From Bradyrhizobium cytisi (GTDB taxonomy: Bacteria > Pseudomonadota > Alphaproteobacteria > Rhizobiales > Xanthobacteraceae): DNA of 64,000 bases. The stretch lies in contig NZ_VSSR01000011.1 of NCBI RefSeq assembly GCF_008123515.1, positions 186,001-250,000 of the forward strand. Reading direction: 5' to 3'. A program made the position numbers and the translations under genes. Shown here one piece after another: positions 8,433-15,847 of this stretch (position 1 is its first letter; each line of letters starts with the position of its first letter). The notes under the pieces are model-generated. The model was given only the letters and a program-made list of their open reading frames with translations, did not search any database and had not been told where the DNA came from.

Positions 8433-9922
8433 TCGCGCAAGACGAGGACATGGAGGTCTCGGATGTCCTGGACCGGGTGAAGACCGGTGTGAACGCCTTC
8501 GATGAACTGGTGATGGGCGGCCTGCCGCGTGGCCGCACGACGGTTGTCGGCGGGACGCCAGGTAGCGGCAAGACGGTGTTCGCGACGCAATTTCTCGCTC
8601 ATGGCATTACTCACTACGGCGAAAACGGGGTTCTGGTGACGTTCGAAGAGCCGCCCGTCGATATCGAGGCCAACATGCGCAGCTTCGGCTGGGATCTTCC
8701 CGCCTGGCGCAAGGAGGGGCGTCTGGCCTTTGTCGATGCGAGCCCTTCGGCGAGCGACGAAATGGTGGTCGGCGATTACGATCTGGCCGGCCTGCTGGCG
8801 CGCATCGATCATGCGGTCAAAACCGTCCGCGCCCGTCGCGTGGTGCTGGATTCGCTGACGCAGCTCTTCGATCACTTCATCGGCGACCCGAAGATATTGC
8901 GCCGCGAGTTGTTCCGCATCAGCAGTGCCCTGAAGAAATCGAAGCTCGCGGTGCTGATGACCGCAGAGCGCAACAACGAATATGGTGAGATCACGCGCCA
9001 TCGCCTCGAAGAGTTCGTTGCGGACAATGTCGTGATTTTGCGCAACGTGCTTCACCGCGAAAAGCGCCGCCGTACCATCGAAGTGCTGAAGATGCGCGGC
9101 AGCCATCACGCCGAAGGCGAGGCGCCGTTCACCTTACTGGAGAATCGCGGTGTCGTGGCCGTGCCTCTGTCGTCGCTGCGCCTCGAACAGCAGTCGAGCA
9201 TGGTGCGGGTGACCAGCGGCAATCCCGCGATCGACGAGATGTGCGGCGGCGGCTTCTTCCGCGACAGCGTCACGCTCGTCAGCGGCGCCACCGGGACCGG
9301 CAAGACGCTCTTGGTGACGAACTTCCTCGCCGGCGGCGTCGCCGCGGGCGAAAAGTCCATCCTGTTTGGATACGAGGAGAGCAGAGGCCAGTTGTTTCGC
9401 AACGCAAGCGGCTGGGGCGTGGACTTCGCGCAAATGGAGGCGGAGGGCAAGCTCAAGATCGTCTGCCTCTATCCGGAAGCGCAGGGCTTGCCGGATCATC
9501 TCCTCACCATCCAGGGCCTGGTCGATGAGTTCAAGCCGAGCCGGATTGCGATCGACAGCCTCTCTGCGCTGGAGCGAATCGCCCCCGACACGGGCTTTCG
9601 CGAATTCCTGATCAGCCTCACGTCCTTTATCAAGAAGCGTGAAATCGCCGGCCTTTGCACGGCGACCAGCAAGTCGCTGGTCGGTGGCGAAAGCGTCAGC
9701 GAACAGCACATTTCGACGCTGACCGACTCGATCATTCTGCTGCGCTATATCCAGGAGCAGGACAGGATGCATCGCGGTCTGATGATCCTGAAGATGCGAG
9801 GCAGCGAGCACGCCAAGGAGATTCGCCGTTTCACCATCGACAACACCGGCATGCATCTCGGTGATCGTTTCGAGGACGCACCCAACGTGTTCACCGGCGG
9901 CGATCCCGAGTACAGACGCTGA
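8429..9922 (+). CDS. kaiC: KaiC-like circadian clock ATPase/autokinase
   Basis: Double-domain RecA-like ATPase, 497 aa. CI has Walker A GTPGSGKT (42-49) and the catalytic glutamate pair in TFEEP (73-74). CII has GATGTGKT (286-293) and EE in GYEES (316-317). The two autophosphorylation residues of cyanobacterial KaiC are conserved as S429-T430 in EQHISTLTDS; the neighbouring T426 equivalent is serine. The protein ends in GDPEYRR, so it lacks the roughly 20-residue tail that KaiA grips in Synechococcus, and no kaiA lies in the window. It probably works in a KaiA-independent timer or stress module with KaiB and the adjacent kinase. Confidence 0.93.
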   Translation: MIAQDEDMEVSDVLDRVKTGVNAFDELVMGGLPRGRTTVVGGTPGSGKTVFATQFLAHGITHYGENGVLVTFEEPPVDIEANMRSFGWDLPAWRKEGRLAFVDASPSASDEMVVGDYDLAGLLARIDHAVKTVRARRVVLDSLTQLFDHFIGDPKILRRELFRISSALKKSKLAVLMTAERNNEYGEITRHRLEEFVADNVVILRNVLHREKRRRTIEVLKMRGSHHAEGEAPFTLLENRGVVAVPLSSLRLEQQSSMVRVTSGNPAIDEMCGGGFFRDSVTLVSGATGTGKTLLVTNFLAGGVAAGEKSILFGYEESRGQLFRNASGWGVDFAQMEAEGKLKIVCLYPEAQGLPDHLLTIQGLVDEFKPSRIAIDSLSALERIAPDTGFREFLISLTSFIKKREIAGLCTATSKSLVGGESVSEQHISTLTDSIILLRYIQEQDRMHRGLMILKMRGSEHAKEIRRFTIDNTGMHLGDRFEDAPNVFTGGDPEYRR

Positions 9923-9947
9923 GGTCCGGACCGCCGAATAATACCCC

Positions 9948-11849
9948 ATGCGAGACATCACGATGAATGCGGCAAGTCCCCGAAGAAGCGGTGGTATCGA
10001 TCAGGCGGACATCCGCTTCCTGGTCGAGAAGAATGCCGACGGAATCATCGTTGTCGACGAAGACGGCATCGTGTTGTTCGCCAATCCGGCCGCGGAACAG
10101 ATTTTCGGCCGCGCGCGCGAGACGCTGACCGGTTCGCCGATCGGCATACCTCTGATCGGCGGCGACACGACCGAGATAGCGATTCATCGTCCGGGCGGCG
10201 GTTCGATCGACGCCGAGATCCGAGTTGTGGATACGACGTGGGATCGCCGCCCGGCGCTTCTGGCGAGCTTGCGCGATATATCGGCGCGAAAGGCGATGGA
10301 AGAGCGGATGAGGCAGTCGGCCAAGATGGAGGCGGTCGGCCGGCTGACCGCCGGCATCGCGCATGACTTCAACAACCTGTTGACGGTCGTGCTTGGAAAC
10401 CTGGAAAGCGCGCGGCGGCAGTCCGCCGTGGCGACGACCGAACGGGCTCAGGCCCTTGACAACGCGACGCGCGGCGCACGCCGGGCCGCAGTTCTGACCG
10501 AACGGCTGCTTGCCTTCGCGCGTCAAAAGCCGCTGGAGCCGGTCCTCATCGATGTCAACGAAATCGTGTTGAGTATGTCCGATTTGCTTCAGCGCACTCT
10601 GGGCGAGAGCATCAATGTCCGTACCGTGCTCGATCCCGAAGCCTGGAACATCGAGACCGATCCGACCGAACTGGAAGCAGCGATCCTGAATCTCGCCGTC
10701 AACGCGCGTGATGCGATGCCGGATGGCGGTGAACTCGTGATTGAAACCTCGAATGTCGAGCTTGAAGCCGCCTATGCCGCAGCCAACGCCGATGTGACGA
10801 CCGGACCGAATGTGATGATCGCGGTCTCCGATACAGGCACGGGGATGACGGCCGATGTCCTCAAGAAAGTGTTCGAGCCGTTTTTTACGACCAAACCCGA
10901 CGGCCGCGGGACCGGTCTCGGACTCAGCCAGGTCTACGGCTTCGTGAAGCAGACCGGCGGCCACCTGAAGCTTTATAGCGAGCCCGGGCTCGGAACGACT
11001 GCGAAGATTTACTTCCCAAGAGCATCGAAAACGCCGCGCAGCCCTAAAGCCGATGGACCGAAAAAGCTTGACCATGTTCCGCTCGCCTGCGAGGGCGAAG
11101 TCATCCTTGTGGTCGAAGATGACGAGGATGTTCGCAACTACACCGTCAGCAGCCTGCGCGAACTCGGCTATGTCGTGTTTGAAGCCATCGATGGGACCTC
11201 TGCGCTCGAGATCGTAGAACGCGAAGCACGAATCCATCTGCTCTTTACCGATCTCGGCCTTCCGGGCGCCATGGACGGAAGGGCGCTTGCGGACCGCGTT
11301 CGCGTCATCAGGCCGTCTTTGAGGACACTCATCACGACAGCATACGCCGGCAGTGTCCTTCTCAGCGAGGGAAGGCTTGCTCCTGGCGTCGAACTACTTA
11401 GTAAACCTTTCACTTTGACCGCTCTGGCCATGCGTATCCGGGAATTGCTCGATCGGGACGAAGAAAGTCAGGGCGGCCGCATTCTTGTCGTCGATGACGA
11501 AGTCCTGATTCGCATGTTGGTTGTGGATACTCTCGGGCGCGAAGGGCTGCAGGCTGAAGAAGCCGGCAGCTTCCATGAGGCTCTCGCGAAGATTCGAAAC
11601 ATCGGCGACAAACTGGTCGGGGCAATCATCGACCTCGGTCTTCCAGACAAGCCCGGCGATGGACTTGTCGCCGACATCAGGGCTTTGCAGCCACATTTGC
11701 CGATCATCTTGGCAACCGGCTATGCCAGGGAGAATGTCCGCCAGCGGTTTGCGCAAGATGCGTTGCTGCAGATCGTAGCAAAGCCGTTTGATATGGAAAC
11801 TCTCATGGCTGCGCTGACAACGATGGGAGTACGAACGCGGAGGATCTGA
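9948..11849 (+). CDS. Hybrid sensor histidine kinase with PAS and two receiver domains
   Basis: Cytoplasmic kinase, 633 aa, without transmembrane helices. PAS domain about 18-115; HisKA with phospho-acceptor H139 in AGIAHDFNN; HATPase_c about 235-358 with the N-box (LNLAVNARDAM), G1 (SDTGTGM) and G2 (GRGTGLGLS). Receiver 1 (about 384-502) has acceptor D435 and receiver 2 (about 511-628) D562, both with the switch lysine (SKPF, AKPF). A second ATG at 9963 is better spaced from GAGA and may be the true start. It lies 25 nt after kaiC and is the likely output or input kinase of the clock-like module. Confidence 0.92.
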   Translation: MRDITMNAASPRRSGGIDQADIRFLVEKNADGIIVVDEDGIVLFANPAAEQIFGRARETLTGSPIGIPLIGGDTTEIAIHRPGGGSIDAEIRVVDTTWDRRPALLASLRDISARKAMEERMRQSAKMEAVGRLTAGIAHDFNNLLTVVLGNLESARRQSAVATTERAQALDNATRGARRAAVLTERLLAFARQKPLEPVLIDVNEIVLSMSDLLQRTLGESINVRTVLDPEAWNIETDPTELEAAILNLAVNARDAMPDGGELVIETSNVELEAAYAAANADVTTGPNVMIAVSDTGTGMTADVLKKVFEPFFTTKPDGRGTGLGLSQVYGFVKQTGGHLKLYSEPGLGTTAKIYFPRASKTPRSPKADGPKKLDHVPLACEGEVILVVEDDEDVRNYTVSSLRELGYVVFEAIDGTSALEIVEREARIHLLFTDLGLPGAMDGRALADRVRVIRPSLRTLITTAYAGSVLLSEGRLAPGVELLSKPFTLTALAMRIRELLDRDEESQGGRILVVDDEVLIRMLVVDTLGREGLQAEEAGSFHEALAKIRNIGDKLVGAIIDLGLPDKPGDGLVADIRALQPHLPIILATGYARENVRQRFAQDALLQIVAKPFDMETLMAALTTMGVRTRRI

Positions 11850-11960
11850 TACGATGCGTTGTCAGATGGCGCGAGAGCGCTCTAGGTGCAAAACCTGCGC
11901 TTCCTGGCCGCAGCTCCAACGTCACAAGCTCGCGACTACGCGGAAACACCGGGCGCGGTC

Positions 11961-12734
11961 CTAAGCCTGAGGAAGCGCGATGCCCGTTAGCTCCTCCAAT
12001 TTGGCGATGAGCTGCTCCTGGAATTGGAGATCGAGGGCCTCACCGGCCGGCTGCTCCTGCCGGAGATGGTGCCAGTAGCGTCCGCTGACCATTGCAGCCG
12101 GTTCGTCGCTGATGGCAAGCCAGGTCTGGGTCCTTTGGCCGGTATCGAGGTCGACCGGCGCACCCGGGCCGCCCATTCTCGTGCGTGCCCAGCCGGGATC
12201 GACGGCATTGCTCAAGACCTGCGGCCAGCGTCGCGCCAGGGCGAAAGCGAGCGCGACGACCTGCAGCTTGCTTTCGGCGTAGGCCTTAGCCGGATCCCAG
12301 CTCCGCTTCGTCCAGTCAACGTCGCCCAGCGAACCCTCTCCGCCGCGGTGCAGGCCGCTGCTGAGGTAGACCAACCGACCGGGACGCTCGATCAGCGCAG
12401 TCAGGATGTACGGCGCCAAGGTGTTCACCGCCAACGTGGAGGCATGGCCCTCGGGCGTCGCGCCGCGACTGCGCTCCGTGTAGACGCCGGCGTTGTGGAT
12501 GATCGCATCCATTCGCCCGATCGCGTTGACCTGATCCGCGATACCTCTGGTCTCAGCGGCGCTGCGGAGATCGCCGATGACGATTCCTGCGGTCCGCGAG
12601 GAGAGCTTGCCGATGGTCGCGACGCGATCCGCCGATCGGGCATGCAGCACCACGCGGTGTCCGTGGTCGAGAAGCGACTCCGCCGCCGCCCGCCCGAGTC
12701 CGTCCGTGCTGCCCGTAATAAAAACAATCGCCAC
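11961..12734 (-). CDS. Short-chain dehydrogenase/reductase
   Basis: NAD(P)-dependent SDR, 257 aa. Cofactor motif TGSTDGLGRAAAE at the N-terminus, an IHNAGVY segment equivalent to NNAG, and the catalytic YAESK. The GTG start at 12734 is preceded by GAGGAGGAG, which decides it over an in-frame ATG at 12797. It lies 79 nt after an HxlR regulator on the same strand, so it may be its regulatory target. The substrate is not predictable. Confidence 0.87.
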   Translation of the reverse strand: MAIVFITGSTDGLGRAAAESLLDHGHRVVLHARSADRVATIGKLSSRTAGIVIGDLRSAAETRGIADQVNAIGRMDAIIHNAGVYTERSRGATPEGHASTLAVNTLAPYILTALIERPGRLVYLSSGLHRGGEGSLGDVDWTKRSWDPAKAYAESKLQVVALAFALARRWPQVLSNAVDPGWARTRMGGPGAPVDLDTGQRTQTWLAISDEPAAMVSGRYWHHLRQEQPAGEALDLQFQEQLIAKLEELTGIALPQA

Positions 12735-12813
12735 TCGCTCCTCCTCTCGATGTCCAGAAGCTCCCAGGATCGCCGCCCTCACGCCAGACCGACGCAAGGC
12801 AATGTGTTCGCAT

Positions 12814-13194
12814 TCAGCTGCCCTTGGCTTTCCGCCCGCGGCCGCTCGGCTTTACGGGCACGCTCTTTCCGTGCTCCTTCCACCAGGCGGTCAGTGCCTG
12901 CATCATGGGACCGAGCCCCCGCGCCTTGGACGTGATCTCATATTCGACGCGGGGCGGCACTTCCGCGAATACGGTGCGTGACACCAGACCGTCCGCTTCG
13001 AGCTCACGGAGCTGTGCCGTCAGCATGTGCTGGGTGATGCCCGGGATCGCCTTTCGCAGCTCCCCGAAGCGGTAGACCCGCTGATTGAGCAGCCACATGA
13101 TCTCCAGCTTCCATTTGCCTGAGAGCAGCGCGAACGCGCGCCGCATCTCTTCATGCATGTTGATCTGTTTATCGGCCATAGTCTGCTTTTCCAT
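12814..13194 (-). CDS. HxlR-family transcriptional regulator
   Basis: Winged-helix HxlR (MarR-like) regulator, 126 aa. The core is visible from about 20 to 105: ALLSGKWKLEIMWLLNQRVYRFGELRKAI, then ITQHMLTAQLRELEADGLVSR and VEYEITSKARGL. No conserved cysteine is near the usual redox position, so a redox sensor role is not supported. The C-terminus is a basic tail (PSGRGRKAKGS). It is divergent from a DoxX-like membrane protein and upstream of an SDR; HxlR members often control such neighbouring redox genes. Two starts (M1, M6) are possible. Confidence 0.9.
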   Translation of the reverse strand: MEKQTMADKQINMHEEMRRAFALLSGKWKLEIMWLLNQRVYRFGELRKAIPGITQHMLTAQLRELEADGLVSRTVFAEVPPRVEYEITSKARGLGPMMQALTAWWKEHGKSVPVKPSGRGRKAKGS

Positions 13195-13343
13195 ACTAGC
13201 AACAGGTTATTCATCCTACTTGCGAATACAGATCTTAGCCGACATTTTCGATGTGCGCTGCGGATGCAGAGACAATCACGCATTTCGAGCAGCCGCGAAG
13301 TCGAAGGAGCTGTTGCTGCCGCAACCGCGCTCAGGAAGAGATC

Positions 13344-13733
13344 ATGGCATCGGTCTACATATATTGGGTCAGCACCACGCTTTTGTGCCTGCTGTATCTG
13401 ACCTCGGGCTACATGTACGCAACAAAAGGGGACTGGGTCCGGAAGGCACTCGCCGACCTCGGTTATCCCGCCTACCTCGTGCCGTTCATGATCGTGGTGA
13501 AGATCGCAGGCCCAGTCGCCATCGTGTCGCGTTTCAACGTGGCGCTCAGCGATCTCGCCTATGCCGGTGTCTTCTATCACCTCCTGCTGTCTGGAATGGG
13601 GCACATCGGCGTGCGCAGCCTCAAGGGCGCTCTGCCGGCGGCCATTGGCCTGATCTTGCTGGCCGCTTCCTTTGCAACGCAGAACGTCGCTCGTGAAGTC
13701 CCGTCACCCTACGTGCAAGCGGCGATGCTCTGA
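13344..13733 (+). CDS. DoxX-like small membrane protein
   Basis: Integral membrane protein, 129 aa, with four predicted hydrophobic helices (about 5-22, 45-63, 70-90, 97-117). The pattern LYLTSGYMYATKGDWVRKALADLGYPAYLVP is like DoxX-family proteins (DoxX_2 type). AGGAAGAG before the ATG at 13344 sets this start; longer in-frame starts upstream give an arginine/cysteine-rich extension that looks non-coding. It is divergent from the HxlR regulator. Function in the family is poorly defined (membrane redox or quinone-linked roles have been proposed). Confidence 0.78.
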   Translation: MASVYIYWVSTTLLCLLYLTSGYMYATKGDWVRKALADLGYPAYLVPFMIVVKIAGPVAIVSRFNVALSDLAYAGVFYHLLLSGMGHIGVRSLKGALPAAIGLILLAASFATQNVAREVPSPYVQAAML

Positions 13734-13948
13734 CGCACCAGGAAAATATCGAGCACACCATCGAATGGAGACAAGAGCGCACGACGGAGCATTCTGGAAA
13801 GTTTGCAACGTCAGCGAACTCGCCCAAAAAATCGGGGACGCGAGAGTACCCGCACCTTCTCCAGAGCCGCAATGGGCGCAGAGCTCGTTCGAGCTGACGC
13901 GCGTCGTATCGTCACAAACAACTTGTTCCTACCGAAAGAGGATCACTC

Positions 13949-14809
13949 ATGAATGAGCGACGGGTATCTGGTGGCAATTACGTGTTTTTCGGCGGTTCCA
14001 CGGGCATTGGTCGTGCTGCGGCCGTGGGGCTGGGGCGCCGCGGCGCGAACGTGCTGATCGTCGGTCGGGGACGAAAGGCCGGCGAGGTCGCGATCGAGGC
14101 CGTTCGCGCAGCGGGCGGCGCGGCCGCCTTCCTGAGCGCCGACCTATCGACCCTCAGGGGCGTCAAGGCGGCGGCCGAGGAGGTCATGGCGTGGCGACCG
14201 GTCCTGCACGGGGTGATGCACACCGCCATGGCCGCGTTCAAGGGCAAGACCTTGACGGCTGACGGTCTGGAGTTCGCCTTCGCCCTGCAATACATGGCGC
14301 GCGCGGCGCTCAATCGGGCGCTGGCCGAACCGCTCGCCGCCTCGGGCGATGGACGCATTGTTAGCATCTCGGGCAATGTCCCGTTGTCATTCATGCCCGA
14401 GCTGGATGACCTGCAATTCGAGCGCCGCAAGTGGAGCTTCTACAAGTCGATACTGGGTACGCACCTCCTTGGTCATCTGCATGTCCAGGAAGCTGCGCGG
14501 TTGTGGCGCGACCGTCCTGTGACTATCGCGGCGGCCTGTGTCGGTTCCACCAAGACCAAGGTCATGGCCGATCCGCTTATGCCCTTGAGTATGAAATTGC
14601 TGGGGCTGTTCGGTACAACGCCCGAGGTTTCCGCAGTCAACGCAGTCCGCATTTTGACCCAGGCCTCGCCGGCCGACTTCGATGGAGTCGTCCTGCGCAA
14701 CCCCAAGCGTTTCGAGCCGGAGCCACTTGCAATGAACTCCGATGCCGCCAGGAAGCTATGGGCCCTGACGGGCGACATTGCGGCCAAGCACGGCTTATCG
14801 TTGGAATAA
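13949..14809 (+). CDS. SDR-family protein, possibly atypical active site
   Basis: Rossmann-fold SDR-like protein, 286 aa. The nucleotide-binding motif YVFFGGSTGIGRAAAVGLGRRGA is clear and the strand LHGVMHTAMAAFKG sits where NNAG is expected. The catalytic YxxxK is not evident: the matching region reads KWSFYKSILGT, with lysine directly after tyrosine. It may be a degenerate or non-catalytic SDR, or the active site may be placed differently. It is followed 7 nt later by a Rossmann epimerase-like gene on the same strand. Confidence 0.8.
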   Translation: MNERRVSGGNYVFFGGSTGIGRAAAVGLGRRGANVLIVGRGRKAGEVAIEAVRAAGGAAAFLSADLSTLRGVKAAAEEVMAWRPVLHGVMHTAMAAFKGKTLTADGLEFAFALQYMARAALNRALAEPLAASGDGRIVSISGNVPLSFMPELDDLQFERRKWSFYKSILGTHLLGHLHVQEAARLWRDRPVTIAAACVGSTKTKVMADPLMPLSMKLLGLFGTTPEVSAVNAVRILTQASPADFDGVVLRNPKRFEPEPLAMNSDAARKLWALTGDIAAKHGLSLE

Positions 14810-14816
14810 CGAGCCA

Positions 14817-15728
14817 ATGAAAACGAATGTCATCGTAGGGGCCAGTGCTGTCGGAAGCGCTGTCGCGTCCCTGCTCGCTGAACGCGGCGAGAACGTCCGG
14901 CTCGTGACACGCAGAGGCGGCGGCCCAACTCATCCTTTGATCGAGCGCATCGCGGCGAACGCGGCCGATGCCGATCGGCTGAGCACAATCGCCGAAGGTG
15001 CAGCCGCTCTCTTCAATTGCGCCAGCCCGGCCTATGATCGTTGGCTGATCGACTGGCCGCCGATCAGTGCGGCAATATTGAAGGCTGCGGAGCGCAGCGG
15101 CGCGGTCCTCGCGACACACGCCACGCTATACCCCTATGGTCCGGGCTCCGGCGTCATGTCAGAAGCCACGCCGCTCGCTGCCACACATCCCAAGCTACGC
15201 ATGCGCGGCGAGATGTGGCAGGAGGCGCTCGCGCTGCACCGCGCCGGCCGCATCCGCGCGACTGAAATACGCGCCAGCGATCATATCCAGCCCCAATCGT
15301 TGGTCAGTCTGGCGATGTTCAGACCCATGCTCGCCGGCAAGCGCGTGAAATCGCCGGTACCTGTCGACGTGCCTCGAACCTGGACGTCGACCGGGGATGC
15401 GGCCCGCCTTCTGTCGACTGTGGCAGCCGACAAACGCGCTTGGGGCAGAGCATGGCACGTGCCGAGCCATGAGCCGATGACGGCACGCGAGCTCCTCACC
15501 CGGTTCGCGAAAGCCAACGGTCTGCCGGAACCGAAGATAACGGTCATACCCTGGGGCTTGGTCTGGACTGTCGGCATTTTCGTCCCGATGGTTCGCGAAC
15601 TCCGCGCGACACGCTATCAGTTCACCGACCCCTTCATCATGGACTCTCGTATCGCCCGAGAGACTTTCGGGATGGAGCCGGAACCGCTGGAGACCGCGTT
15701 GCGCGATGCCGCGCGGATGCTGGAGTGA
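14817..15728 (+). CDS. NAD-dependent epimerase/dehydratase-like protein
   Basis: Extended-SDR-like Rossmann protein, 303 aa, beginning MKTNVIVGASAVGSAVASLL. Loss of the usual GxxGxxG spacing (GASAVGS) still fits an atypical extended SDR or NmrA-like fold. The C-terminal region (MTARELLTRFAKANGLPEPKITVIP) resembles the substrate domain of epimerase-like proteins. The ATG at 14817 directly follows the previous stop, so the two genes are co-transcribed. The reaction is unknown. Confidence 0.8.
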   Translation: MKTNVIVGASAVGSAVASLLAERGENVRLVTRRGGGPTHPLIERIAANAADADRLSTIAEGAAALFNCASPAYDRWLIDWPPISAAILKAAERSGAVLATHATLYPYGPGSGVMSEATPLAATHPKLRMRGEMWQEALALHRAGRIRATEIRASDHIQPQSLVSLAMFRPMLAGKRVKSPVPVDVPRTWTSTGDAARLLSTVAADKRAWGRAWHVPSHEPMTARELLTRFAKANGLPEPKITVIPWGLVWTVGIFVPMVRELRATRYQFTDPFIMDSRIARETFGMEPEPLETALRDAARMLE

Positions 15729-15847
15729 GATCTCCTTTCGCGCCGGAAACCGTACGCTCTCAAATGCGTCGAGAAGACAGTCGCCGGATCGCGCTCAATC
15801 CGTTAGCGGCGGGTGCGATCGAGACCGGCTTCGGTCGCGCGCGCGGC

